DNA of 64,000 bases, from assembly GCF_945957525.1 (NCBI RefSeq), contig NZ_CAMFLA010000001.1, positions 288,813 through 352,812 of the forward strand, in the 5' to 3' direction. The DNA comes from an uncultured Aquitalea sp. (lineage in GTDB: Bacteria; Pseudomonadota; Gammaproteobacteria; Burkholderiales; Chromobacteriaceae). Position 1 is the first letter of the stretch. Every line of letters starts with the position of its first letter. The notes below the pieces were generated by a model. The model made no database searches. It was not told the origin of the DNA and saw nothing but the letters and a program-made list of their open reading frames with translations. The position numbers were made by a program, and so were the translations under genes. Shown piece after piece: positions 49,087 through 58,565 of the stretch.

Positions 49087-50888
49087 CGCGCTCTCCACTA
49101 CCTATCACCGTTGCACCGCTACCCCGTGAGAGCATTCGTGGTTATGTTTTACGCTTGGCCAATGCCAATGGCTATACCCAGCCAAATTGGTTGAAAGCAT
49201 TACCGGAACTACACGACTACTTATGGACCCTTTGTGGTTCGCAGCTGTTTGGGCGCGTCCCGGCGATGATGCGACGGCCGCATCTTCCGGATCTGTTTTG
49301 GCCGGACATGTACGCTCGGTATAACTTGGGTAGCTCGGTGCACTATTGTCCGAGTTGCCTGAATGAATCGGCATACTGGCGGATGGAATGGGAACATCCG
49401 TTTTACACCGCATGCCATATCCATCAGGTGCAAATGCTAGATCATTGCCCACACTGCACGCGTCCCACCAACTGGAATCACCCGCTAGATCGATGCCTAT
49501 GTGGGCAGCCATTTGCCTCTGCAAAGCTTGTACCAGCAGAGCAAGAAGAATGCTGGATGGCTAGCCAGATTGTGGCAAATCTTGAAAAAAGCCTGGATGG
49601 GCAATCTACTCACCCACGCAAGTTTGATCGGTTTGTTGAAGCCGCCAACTGGGAGGGGCTGATCCACACCCTCGGAACCACGGTCATTGCTACACAGCAA
49701 GGTCATTACCCGGAGCAGTGCAGTACTCATCAGTTGGATACGGCTCGACTTATTGTGATCCAAGCCGTACGTATCCTTGCTGCTTGGCCTGCTGCGTTTC
49801 ACGATCTGCTATGGCAAGTTAGCCGGGCGGAAGGAGTGCTCTTACCGGGGGCACCCTACCCACGGCTATTTAATCAACTCGCACGAGCACTCAGAACACG
49901 CTACCCCGTCAGTGTGGTAGAGAGAGAGCTATCTCGGTTCCAACGTAATCATGGCCCTGGCGTGCTGACTAGGCGCAACCGCTGGCCAACGGATGAGGAG
50001 CTGAAAGACCAGCGCTTTACCACTGTTGCGGGCGCTGCCAATTACCTGAAGATGGCTCCACTCCGACTGCAATGTTTTATCGACGACGGTTCATTAGAAG
50101 CGCTGACACGTAAAAGCACTGCTGGGCGTGTGTTGACTCTCATTAACTCGACTGACTTGCTACAACTTCAGGATCGATTGGCCCAAATAATCTCACGTCG
50201 TACCGCCGCATCGATACTAGGCATCAATAGGCAACGAGTCATCTGTTTGGTTAAAGCCGGGTTGTTAACACCTTGCAAGCCACATGAAGGAGCAGGCCTG
50301 GGTCTGCATTTCTGGCGTGACAAAGTCATCGCGTTAAAGATGGTCTTCTGCCATGATTTTCCTGTCCTGGCGGAGCAAGCTGGGTTGGTAACCGGGTCAA
50401 ATGTGATGAAGAGCATCCTCGATTCCGAGGAGGCATTTACAAGTTTTGTGCTTGCTTTAAGAAAGGGGGCGATCTGCCCTGTAGGCATCTTGGAGCCCGA
50501 TGCCGGAGTATCTGGCCTGCTATTTAGTTGCCATGAGTTACATGAGTGGACAACCAGACAACGCAAGCAGGCCTTGAACTACACCCTTACAGAAGCTGCC
50601 CAGCAACTGGAGCTCAAGGAAGAGGTGGTCTATAGCTTGGCCAAATCTGGGCTACTACGTACACATCTTGGGCAGACGGGAAGAAGAAGGTCCCTGCAAG
50701 TAAGCCATGACGAAATCATGGCTTTTAGGGGGAGCTTCATTTCTGGAGCAGAATTGGCCCCGAAGTTTGGCACGTCCCCGAAGAACTTGCGGTCTCTACT
50801 TGAAGAGTTTGGTGTCCACCCTGTGTCAGGGCCAGGCATTGATGAGTGCCGCCAGTATTTTTACTCAAGGAGCTTCTTCTACAGTTAA
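49083..50888 (+). CDS. TniQ/TnsD-family target selector
   Basis: A 601-aa TniQ-family protein. The N-terminal region LPRESIRGYVLRLANANGY is typical. Zinc-ligand cysteines follow: YCPSC (about 89-92), TACHIHQ, DHCPHC (122-125) and CLC (138-140). The long C-terminal half with several helix-turn-helix-like stretches (FTTVAGAANYLKMAPLRLQC, RRTAASILGINRQRVICL, LTEAAQQLELKEEVVYSLAK) suggests a TnsD-type DNA-reading protein rather than a short TniQ of CRISPR-guided elements. It is the candidate that recognises the gyrB 3' end. Confidence 0.88.
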   Translation: MTRSPLPITVAPLPRESIRGYVLRLANANGYTQPNWLKALPELHDYLWTLCGSQLFGRVPAMMRRPHLPDLFWPDMYARYNLGSSVHYCPSCLNESAYWRMEWEHPFYTACHIHQVQMLDHCPHCTRPTNWNHPLDRCLCGQPFASAKLVPAEQEECWMASQIVANLEKSLDGQSTHPRKFDRFVEAANWEGLIHTLGTTVIATQQGHYPEQCSTHQLDTARLIVIQAVRILAAWPAAFHDLLWQVSRAEGVLLPGAPYPRLFNQLARALRTRYPVSVVERELSRFQRNHGPGVLTRRNRWPTDEELKDQRFTTVAGAANYLKMAPLRLQCFIDDGSLEALTRKSTAGRVLTLINSTDLLQLQDRLAQIISRRTAASILGINRQRVICLVKAGLLTPCKPHEGAGLGLHFWRDKVIALKMVFCHDFPVLAEQAGLVTGSNVMKSILDSEEAFTSFVLALRKGAICPVGILEPDAGVSGLLFSCHELHEWTTRQRKQALNYTLTEAAQQLELKEEVVYSLAKSGLLRTHLGQTGRRRSLQVSHDEIMAFRGSFISGAELAPKFGTSPKNLRSLLEEFGVHPVSGPGIDECRQYFYSRSFFYS

Positions 50889-50985
50889 GTCCTACCTCAA
50901 AAACCGGGAAGTTACATGCCGCGATCGACCCACAAGCAGAAATAGCGTACGATACGCTCAACGCTAGTAAAACGATTGATTTGGC

Positions 50986-52101
50986 ATGACAAATTCACCA
51001 AACGTAATCGATCTCTTTGCCGGTGCTGGCGGCCTCAGCCTAGGAGCCGCTCGCGCCGGTTTTTGTGTTTCGGCTGCAGTTGAGATCGACCCGTTCGCCA
51101 CAGAAACGCACCTCAAAAATTTCCCTAACACCAAACACTCCTCCGAAAGTGTCGCGAATTTGACAGGACGGCAGCTGCTCGCCATTGCCGGTCTTTCTGA
51201 TGGAGGGCTCGATGGGCTGATCGGCGGACCGCCTTGCCAAGGGTTCAGTTTTATGGGGCGGCGTCAGGTCGATGATGCGCGCAATGACTTGTTCGTACAC
51301 TTTTTCCGACTTGTTGCCGAGACGCGCCCCCGCTTTTTTGTCGCCGAAAATGTACCGGGTATCAGAGATCCTCGGTATGACCATATTCGCGAAGCCGCCT
51401 TTTCGTATGTCCGCGAAGCTTACACAATCATCGGTCCCATAGAAGTGAAAGCGAGCCTATACGGTGCACCAACAACCCGTACGCGTATTTTCTTCATCGG
51501 TTACGATCCACGACGTATGACCCTGAATGAAGAAGCATTTGCGCCGTCTCCTGACATTGATATTGTGAATGTTGGGCGAGCTTTAGAAGGCTTGCCAATT
51601 TTTATCGACCCTGCTTGGCAATCCGAAGCAAGTGGATGGCGCAAAGTCGATCTCATGCAAAAAGGACATTTTGCCGAACATCTTAGAAATGCCGTTCCAC
51701 CTGGAGTTGGTCACCAGGCATCTATAGATCGTCTGCTCGAGAAGTCTGAAGTTTCCGGTTGCATGGGCACGCGACATCTCCCTGAAGTAGTTGCAAGATT
51801 TGCCAAGTTGGCCCCGGGACAGCAAGATTCTGTTTCCAAGGGGGTACGGCTTAACCCTAGCGGTTTTTGCCCGACGCTCCGAGCTGGCACGGGGAGCGAT
51901 AGAGGAAGTTATCAAGCAGTTCGCCCCATACATCATGTTGAACCAAGGGTGATTACTCCCCGCGAAGCGGCCCGGCTGCAGGGTTTTCCAGATTGGTTTG
52001 CATTCCACAAAACCAAATGGCATAGTTTCCGCCAGATTGGCAACAGCGTGAGCCCGATCGTTGCAGAAAACGTGTTGTCTGTCATTCGCGCCGCGTTGTA
52101 A
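50986..52101 (+). CDS. DNA (cytosine-5) methyltransferase
   Basis: A C5 methyltransferase, 371 aa. Motif I is VIDLFAGAGGLSLGAARAGF, motif IV GGPPCQGFSF with the catalytic Cys, motif VI FVAENVPGI, motif VIII TRTRIFFIGY and motif X HSFRQIGNSVSP. The recognition region between VIII and IX is short. It is the first plus-strand cargo gene after tniQ. With the NERD helicase, DrmB-like, DrmA-like and Vsr genes it probably protects self DNA in a restriction-like defence system; the DISARM class 2 methyltransferase is of this type. Confidence 0.9.
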   Translation: MTNSPNVIDLFAGAGGLSLGAARAGFCVSAAVEIDPFATETHLKNFPNTKHSSESVANLTGRQLLAIAGLSDGGLDGLIGGPPCQGFSFMGRRQVDDARNDLFVHFFRLVAETRPRFFVAENVPGIRDPRYDHIREAAFSYVREAYTIIGPIEVKASLYGAPTTRTRIFFIGYDPRRMTLNEEAFAPSPDIDIVNVGRALEGLPIFIDPAWQSEASGWRKVDLMQKGHFAEHLRNAVPPGVGHQASIDRLLEKSEVSGCMGTRHLPEVVARFAKLAPGQQDSVSKGVRLNPSGFCPTLRAGTGSDRGSYQAVRPIHHVEPRVITPREAARLQGFPDWFAFHKTKWHSFRQIGNSVSPIVAENVLSVIRAAL

Positions 52102-52180
52102 GTGTGGCACTACTTTCACGGGTATTTAGTCCCTGTAACCTCCTTTACTTCACCTCCACTAACATTCTTCCGAATAGCTT

Positions 52181-53812
52181 ATGGCTCGCATATTTTCGCT
52201 TGGAGATCCCGATAAAACTCCAAAATCAGAGAAAGTCATACTCGAGGCACTGGGGAGGTTAAGTGACGAATGGATGGTATTACATTCGGTTGCATGGCAA
52301 AGCCCTCGGGGCGGTAGGCAAGGTGATGGAGAGAGTGATTTCGTTATCCTGCACCCTTCCCACGGTGCGATTGTTCTCGAGGCAAAAGGCGGTGGCGTAG
52401 AGTTGACCGACGGTTGTTGGTATACGAACAACCGTGAAGGGCGACACAAAATCAAAGACCCTTTCCAGCAAGCGACAGACTCGAAACATGCGTTGCTCGC
52501 ATATTTCAGAGAGGTGCTGCCATGGTTTCCTGTAAAAGCTCGCATTTGTCACGGCGTAGTTTTTCCTGACATCAATGTAAATAGTCGTTTTGAAGCTGCT
52601 GGTCCTCTCCCCATAGTCGTCGATGCTGCAGGGATAAGGGATATTGAGCGCTCTCTTCTGATAATCTCAACTTATTGGAAAAACAGCTCTAAACTTACCC
52701 CAAAAGATGTCGACGAAATCAAGTCCAAGCTTGCTCCATCTACAGCAATTCGTCCCATTTTGTCTACTTGGGCTAGACGCGTGTCGGACGAGCTAATCCA
52801 TTTGACTCATGAACAAATTGGAACGTTAGACGGGCTCGCCAGAAATCGTCGAGCAGCCATTCTAGGCGGTGCTGGAACAGGAAAGACTCTTTTAGCCGTT
52901 GAAAAAGCAAAACGACTCGCTGAGAATGGTTTTCAAGTTCTATTGGTCTGTTACAACGAATTGCTCGGTAAGCACTTAGAGGCCGAATTTTCAGATTGCG
53001 GATTAGTTAAGGTGTCACGCTTTCACTCTCTAGTTATGGAGATGGCGCGTAGAGCAAAGATTGCGATTCCGAAAGAGTTGGACGAGCGCTGGTGGAGCGA
53101 GGAAGCTCCTTTGATATTGCTCGACGCGGCAAAGGCATGCGATTTTTCGCCGGATGCCGTATTGGTTGATGAGGCGCAAGATTTCGAATGGGATTGGATC
53201 GAATCGTTGCTTTCTATCATGCGCGACCCAACACATGGTGTGTGCTATGTATTTGCCGATCCGTTGCAGGATCTATATCGCAGACCTTGGGAGCCACCCT
53301 CCTCATGGACTCAGTACGAAATAACAAAGAATTGTCGAAATAGTTTACCGATTGCGAAACGGGTTGCTAGCGTTGTTGGCTTAGCCGAGCCCTCCGTCGG
53401 TGCACCGGGACCAGAGCCTGTATTCAGTTCTACAGACTTTCGTACTGTACGATTCAGTACAGTACAACGTTGGGCTCAGGAGTTAATAGAGAAAGAAGGC
53501 TTTGAGCCTTCTGAAATCACAGTACTAGTTGACAAACCGTCTACCGCTACAGAGCTTCGATTGCTTTCTGCGGGCTCGACTCCATTTTGCCGGCATGGCG
53601 AACAGGGCGTTATGGTGGAGACCATCAAGCGCTTTAAAGGGCTCGAAGCCGAGGTCATTCTTGTGGTGTATCCGACGGCTGGAATTGACAAGGTCCGAGA
53701 GAACATACGCGAGAGTGCGTATGTTGCTCTCAGTCGTGCTCGAAGCGTCCTTTATGTATTTGCCCCCGCAGCTGATCGTGCAGATCTCGGATTCGGCGGC
53801 AGCGAGAAATAG
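52181..53812 (+). CDS. NERD-domain superfamily 1 helicase
   Basis: A 543-aa fusion of an N-terminal nuclease-related domain (DGESDFVILHPSHGAIVLEA, about 48-67) and a UvrD/Pif1-like helicase core: Walker A GGAGTGKTLL near 229, VLVDEAQDFEW, FADPLQDLY, and C-terminal IKRFKGLEAEVILVVYP and YVALSRARSVLYVF. NERD keeps the acidic D/E-x-K pattern of restriction-type nucleases, so it may cut DNA. It starts 79 nt after the methyltransferase. Its last 61 nt overlap the convergent DrmB-like gene. Confidence 0.85.
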   Translation: MARIFSLGDPDKTPKSEKVILEALGRLSDEWMVLHSVAWQSPRGGRQGDGESDFVILHPSHGAIVLEAKGGGVELTDGCWYTNNREGRHKIKDPFQQATDSKHALLAYFREVLPWFPVKARICHGVVFPDINVNSRFEAAGPLPIVVDAAGIRDIERSLLIISTYWKNSSKLTPKDVDEIKSKLAPSTAIRPILSTWARRVSDELIHLTHEQIGTLDGLARNRRAAILGGAGTGKTLLAVEKAKRLAENGFQVLLVCYNELLGKHLEAEFSDCGLVKVSRFHSLVMEMARRAKIAIPKELDERWWSEEAPLILLDAAKACDFSPDAVLVDEAQDFEWDWIESLLSIMRDPTHGVCYVFADPLQDLYRRPWEPPSSWTQYEITKNCRNSLPIAKRVASVVGLAEPSVGAPGPEPVFSSTDFRTVRFSTVQRWAQELIEKEGFEPSEITVLVDKPSTATELRLLSAGSTPFCRHGEQGVMVETIKRFKGLEAEVILVVYPTAGIDKVRENIRESAYVALSRARSVLYVFAPAADRADLGFGGSEK

Positions 53813-55488
53813 CCGCCTGCACCGAACAGTGCTTTCCGAGACAAATGCGTGTTAAACAATCTGCAAGAGGGCTCACCGAGGTGTAGGCAAGCCATGCAAG
53901 CCGACTTGCCTTTCGAACAGCCTGGGTCCAAAGGACAGCGATGTTCGCCGTGTACCACCTCCGCAAGAAGCGTGTCTAGTTCGCGCTCAAAGACTGCGTG
54001 TAAGCCACCCAGCACGAAATCGCCACGGGGTACTGCGTATACAACAAACGATAACATGCTATCCAATACGAGTTCTGACAAGGCATTTCGATCAATACCG
54101 GCGTAAATGGCAACGGTACGAATGAAACGGTGCGAATAGGAATGCACCAAATGCAATATGTCTGACCTTACTGACTCTCCTGACGCGGCATCGGCTGCAG
54201 CAACAAGAATCGCGGCATAAGTACTCTCGGTTGAAGTCGCTGCGTGGATATCGTGTCCCTTAAGCCTCAACCATTCAGCCACTCGTTGTGGGTTCAATCT
54301 GACCAATAGTGCTTCGGTCTGCGCAAGGTCCCCATATACCGGAAAAACGTTACGGCGACTTCTATCATGATGCCTAAATGGCCGAAGCGTGGACTTGGAT
54401 GGATCATGGTCGCCGCGCGTATACCCGTAATGCCCAGTAAATATCGGGAAACGCTCGATCAATTCTATGCTCGCTAATCCTGCACTTTGCATTGCCTCAG
54501 GATATTTGGCTCGATACTGCACACTCAGCTCATGATCTGCCGCGATTGCTGCTGCAAGATCTTCCGTTCGTAACCGAGAATCCAAGGTTGCTAAGGCTAA
54601 CTTCATTGCCTGTGATTCGCATTCCGCCCGTAAATCGGTGGGTAGCTCTGGAATTGCCGTTTCTCCCACAGGTAAACCTGATGCAGCCACTATCCGTTCA
54701 ACAACTTCGGGTGGCATCCCCCGGGTCAAAAGATCGCTAGCTAACGAACTTTGCGTTTCGGCTGTTTCTAGTGCAGATTTTTCCTTCATTCCACCAAAGA
54801 ACCATGTCAGGGCTCGCGCACTACCTCCGGCATTTTCCAAACGACGGCGAGCCTCTGACAGAGGCGGATTTACCAGGACGACTGAACGGGGAGTATATAC
54901 GACAGCCGCCCTATGTACGTTGAACTTCATAGGTGCCCCACAGGAGCACTTCATGAATGGCAATCCTTGTCGGGACCAATTGCACTTGGGGCATTTGAAG
55001 CGTAAATCGGCGATAGACGCCGACTTGGCAAACTCTAATCTGACCTCGCCATGAGTTGGACAACGTTCGATAGAAACTTCGCGAATCTCTCCGCAGTCGT
55101 GATAGGCAACGAATGGCAGTTGACCTTTAGTTCTTGAATTGCATGGGCATATGGCATCAGGCGTTAAATAAACCAGATTGCATCCCTTACAGATCCATTG
55201 TTTGGGAAAGGCATCTAGCAGAACGCCGTTCGCCTCGTCGATCTGGTAGGGTTCGACCTCGGCGATACCCGTGCGTAGTTTGTTCAAGAAACGATAGTAG
55301 TCAGTTTGAGCGGTCTCCCACCCTCGAGCCTGACGTAAAATTTCTGATTTGAGCGCTCCTGAATCAACCTCACTCAGCCGGCGAGGAGCTCGCCATTCAC
55401 GAACTTTCCAAATACCCCCTTTGAGGTCGATAGTCTGTTCCGGTAAAAAGCCATAAATAATTTGGGATGCGCTGCGGGTATCTTTCAT
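53752..55488 (-). CDS. DrmB-like DUF1998 protein
   Basis: A 578-aa protein. Two zinc clusters are visible in the middle (WICKGCNLVYLTPDAICPC and FKCPKCNWSRQGLPFMKCSC) and one at the C terminus (CPLDPGCSKGKSACMACLHL), as in DrmB of DISARM. Residues near 410-500 contain the DUF1998 region (LHLVHSYSHRFIRTVAIYAG). DrmB partners the DrmA helicase in blocking entering phage DNA. The ATG at 55488 overlaps the DrmA-like stop by one base (TGATG), so the two are coupled. The end overlaps the facing NERD helicase gene by 61 nt. Confidence 0.8.
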   Translation of the reverse strand: MKDTRSASQIIYGFLPEQTIDLKGGIWKVREWRAPRRLSEVDSGALKSEILRQARGWETAQTDYYRFLNKLRTGIAEVEPYQIDEANGVLLDAFPKQWICKGCNLVYLTPDAICPCNSRTKGQLPFVAYHDCGEIREVSIERCPTHGEVRLEFAKSASIADLRFKCPKCNWSRQGLPFMKCSCGAPMKFNVHRAAVVYTPRSVVLVNPPLSEARRRLENAGGSARALTWFFGGMKEKSALETAETQSSLASDLLTRGMPPEVVERIVAASGLPVGETAIPELPTDLRAECESQAMKLALATLDSRLRTEDLAAAIAADHELSVQYRAKYPEAMQSAGLASIELIERFPIFTGHYGYTRGDHDPSKSTLRPFRHHDRSRRNVFPVYGDLAQTEALLVRLNPQRVAEWLRLKGHDIHAATSTESTYAAILVAAADAASGESVRSDILHLVHSYSHRFIRTVAIYAGIDRNALSELVLDSMLSFVVYAVPRGDFVLGGLHAVFERELDTLLAEVVHGEHRCPLDPGCSKGKSACMACLHLGEPSCRLFNTHLSRKALFGAGGYFSLPPNPRSARSAAGANT

Positions 55489-58400
55489 CAAATTTTGCTC
55501 CCATGAACCGGAATTTGGGTATCGACGTCACGTAGCGATGTCATTGGACCGCCCGTTGGGGACGCTTCAGAAGGAAATTTCGCCCCAGACGGTGGTTGAT
55601 GTAGAAGTTCCGCGAATTCTTCATACCAAGCCTGGAGATCCGAACGTAGCCCTTCATCGAGCGCTGTATTGAAGCCTAGCGCTCGAATCGTAGTCTCACA
55701 CTCGTCAACCCAGTTTAGGCTCGAATTAAGTGCCCACTCACGTAGCTTAGGAATCGTAGTCAGCGGCTTTCCAGAATTCGGTTCGTGCAACATGAGGATC
55801 CGTGCTAATGCCAAACCGGCAATCGTGCGATCGAGGACTCTACGACTACGGCGCGTAATGGGGACCGGCTCAACGAATCGATCAGCTTGAGTTACGAATT
55901 CCCGGAACATTCGGTAGACCGTCGCATCCCGCTCACGCGCAATCTTATGTACGACAAAGACAAGCCCAGGAAAGCGTCTCCCCACACGGGCGGTAGCCTG
56001 AATAAATTCTGCTGCACCGAGGGGAAGGCCAAGCATAATCATGGCATTCAGGCGGTCCACATCGACCCCATGGGACATCATGGACGATGCAGTGATGGCG
56101 TGGATTCGATCATAGAATTCGTCTTCTGGGCTCTGCAACCTTTGCAAAATCTCGGCCACATCGTTGAAATTAGTTTTTCCTGTCAGGGTTTCCCAGTTGA
56201 CCTGATGGTCGGCAATCTGGGGTTGCATTTCTCCAGAACGATAAACTGCTTCGATATCGCGTAGCGAATTGCCATAAACCACCTGCGTTCCGTAGTCGAG
56301 AATTAAACGATTGGCAAAATTTGGGTCAATACCGAGGGCGGAGCATACGGTCTGTGGGTCTTCGATGAGTTCGCGAATACAGGTTTGCAACTCTCGAACG
56401 ATGCTGTCGTTGACCCATTCGAGGGTTAGTCCTCTAGGGGCGATACCGACAAAACGACGCATCGGCTCTACAGATTTTGCTGACCAGAAACCGATACCCG
56501 GTTTCGGGCCTGGTGTCGGGAAAAGTCTTGCTTTTCTTCGGTAGAGTTCGTCGATCTGTTTTTCGTACCCTCGTAGCGTCGCCGACGAAGCTAAGATCTT
56601 GGGCCGTGTGCCACCCAATGTCATTGTCAAATCGTCGTATAGGCTTTCGTAATGCGAATCTACAGCTCCTAAGCTATCGCGAAGTAGATGAAGCTCATCT
56701 TGCAATCTAAAACGCGGGGCGAAGCGCTTATGATCCATCCCCAATGGCTCAACGTTCGCTTCACAGTCAGGTAGCAAACATCCAGATTTTCTACCGGTGC
56801 GGGGTGCATAAACAAACCCATGGCCGGGACGGGAACATTTCCCCCAAGGTGCGCCTACAAGTCCTCTCATTGCTTGTTGCATGCCGATCAATGCCGCTTT
56901 GTCCAGCGTTCCGACCAACACCGTCGGCAAGAATCGGTATATTTCTTCGTCGACCACGTAGAGCGGTAACGCGCGTTCGGGCCATGAACAGCCTTCCGCC
57001 CCACATCGATGCTCGAGTGTCCATGAACTTCTATGGAATGCCATTTTTAGATCCCTATTACCGCAGAAGGGGCAGTAATCCAGGACCCGATACTTCATTG
57101 GCATCGTTTCGTCGTTGGCGTTGGGATGATCTTTGGGATCTAAATAGATCTTATTAGGAGTAGCCCCAGACCCGATAAAAAAGCCGAGCGAAATAGGATC
57201 GCCGCCAATTTGTTCTTCACGTCGTATCAGTTCGGCTGCGGCCAAAGCATCGGCAAAACGTTGCGTTTGCTGTAGGGAAAGCATGCGCAAAGGGAATCGA
57301 CTCCAGGCTGTTATCCCTGATGTCTTTCCCGTCAATCGGTCGTAGAACACCGCAGTAACCAACAGGCCAAGGTAAGTTTCGGTCTTACCCCCACCGGTGG
57401 CAAACCATACAACGTCGCATATATCGGTATCGCCGGCTTCTCCCACTACCGATGACAAGTTGGCGAGCAAGAAGCCGAATTGAAAAGGTCGCCAGCCGCT
57501 ATACCCGCGTGACTTGCCAACAGAGGCCATCGCTCTGTGCATGCAAGCAAACGATCTTGCCAAGATTGGATCGTTATGGAGCAGTTCAACACCGTGGGCA
57601 ATGCGTTCGACTTCTTGCCAAAAACTCAGAGCATCAAGATCCGCTTGATGACGCATCTCATCGGACCACTCTTCAGTCTTTTCTCTTCTGCTTAATTCCT
57701 TTTCGCTCCAATGCTGATCTCCCCATTCGCGAAGAGATCGCACTAAATCTGAGCCCGCATCGACTGCGGCATCGGCCAAATAGGTAAACGTTAGGTTCGG
57801 CGGTTCCGTTTCGGCTCCCCAGAATTTCGGCCGCCAAGTGTCTACAACAACGATATCATTGGTCCGTAATGCATTCTCCACGAGATCGACACCACAGTTG
57901 ATGCCATATGCTGGCACCCCCCTATCATATCGATAAGCCTCTGGAAGCTTTTCCAGAATAAACGGCTCGATTTCAATGTCTCGAACCTCGAGAACACACT
58001 CGTATAGCCTCGTATCGAAATCATCTCCTTTGTCAGATAGATCGCCATCGTTGACTAAGGAAACCTGTAATTCGACAACTTCAGACTCCTCTTCGACTTC
58101 GATCACTTCAACGTCGATACGGGCTCCGAATTTTGCAATATCTGCTTCATTGCATAACGCATCGGCTAGCAGCTGTTTTCCAAATTGGCCGATAGATTTC
58201 TTCGTATCGATAGCTACAGGAACTGATATGTTTGGAAGACGCCGTTTATGCCAGATACCATCTTTGGCCTTGATCCAAACACACATTGAAACCACTGCGG
58301 TGAATCTATATTCGGCAGCGGTTGGCGTACGAAAGTGGACCCCGATTGCACATGGTTCTAGGCGTTCCCCACGCTCGTCAGTGTTGGACGAAAGAATGGC

Positions 58401-58565
58401 GTTCTCTGGTTGGATTCGTCCTAACCAAAACCTATTTGCGGGTGCCACACTCGACTCATCAGATTCATCCCCTCGGCCCGCAACTACCGTGCGCTGAAGC
58501 AGCCAGTCTCGGAACTGGATTCGTGCTTGCTCACCAGTTAAGGCATTCATTTGTTCATCAATCAT
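55488..58565 (-). CDS. DrmA-like superfamily 2 helicase
   Basis: A 1025-aa helicase. A long N-terminal region of about 370 residues precedes Walker A VVWFATGGGKTETYLGL (near 389-396), a zinc-binding insert (YCPFCGNRDLK...HRCGAEGC, about 498-525), a DEAH-type FRLQDELHLL (about 620-628), ASSATLRG and, late, EFIQATARVGRRFPG with the arginine fingers. This order fits DrmA of DISARM. The start ATG at 58565 has AAGGA 8 nt upstream and overlaps the sigma gene stop by 8 nt, preferred to a start 9 codons earlier. It translocates on DNA; the target is inferred to be unmodified invading DNA. Confidence 0.83.
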   Translation of the reverse strand: MIDEQMNALTGEQARIQFRDWLLQRTVVAGRGDESDESSVAPANRFWLGRIQPENAILSSNTDERGERLEPCAIGVHFRTPTAAEYRFTAVVSMCVWIKAKDGIWHKRRLPNISVPVAIDTKKSIGQFGKQLLADALCNEADIAKFGARIDVEVIEVEEESEVVELQVSLVNDGDLSDKGDDFDTRLYECVLEVRDIEIEPFILEKLPEAYRYDRGVPAYGINCGVDLVENALRTNDIVVVDTWRPKFWGAETEPPNLTFTYLADAAVDAGSDLVRSLREWGDQHWSEKELSRREKTEEWSDEMRHQADLDALSFWQEVERIAHGVELLHNDPILARSFACMHRAMASVGKSRGYSGWRPFQFGFLLANLSSVVGEAGDTDICDVVWFATGGGKTETYLGLLVTAVFYDRLTGKTSGITAWSRFPLRMLSLQQTQRFADALAAAELIRREEQIGGDPISLGFFIGSGATPNKIYLDPKDHPNANDETMPMKYRVLDYCPFCGNRDLKMAFHRSSWTLEHRCGAEGCSWPERALPLYVVDEEIYRFLPTVLVGTLDKAALIGMQQAMRGLVGAPWGKCSRPGHGFVYAPRTGRKSGCLLPDCEANVEPLGMDHKRFAPRFRLQDELHLLRDSLGAVDSHYESLYDDLTMTLGGTRPKILASSATLRGYEKQIDELYRRKARLFPTPGPKPGIGFWSAKSVEPMRRFVGIAPRGLTLEWVNDSIVRELQTCIRELIEDPQTVCSALGIDPNFANRLILDYGTQVVYGNSLRDIEAVYRSGEMQPQIADHQVNWETLTGKTNFNDVAEILQRLQSPEDEFYDRIHAITASSMMSHGVDVDRLNAMIMLGLPLGAAEFIQATARVGRRFPGLVFVVHKIARERDATVYRMFREFVTQADRFVEPVPITRRSRRVLDRTIAGLALARILMLHEPNSGKPLTTIPKLREWALNSSLNWVDECETTIRALGFNTALDEGLRSDLQAWYEEFAELLHQPPSGAKFPSEASPTGGPMTSLRDVDTQIPVHGSKI

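Noticed and set aside
50889..50985. TnsE or a second target selector after tniQ
   Set aside because: Only a 97-nt gap follows before the methyltransferase; no TnsE-like protein is encoded anywhere in the element.
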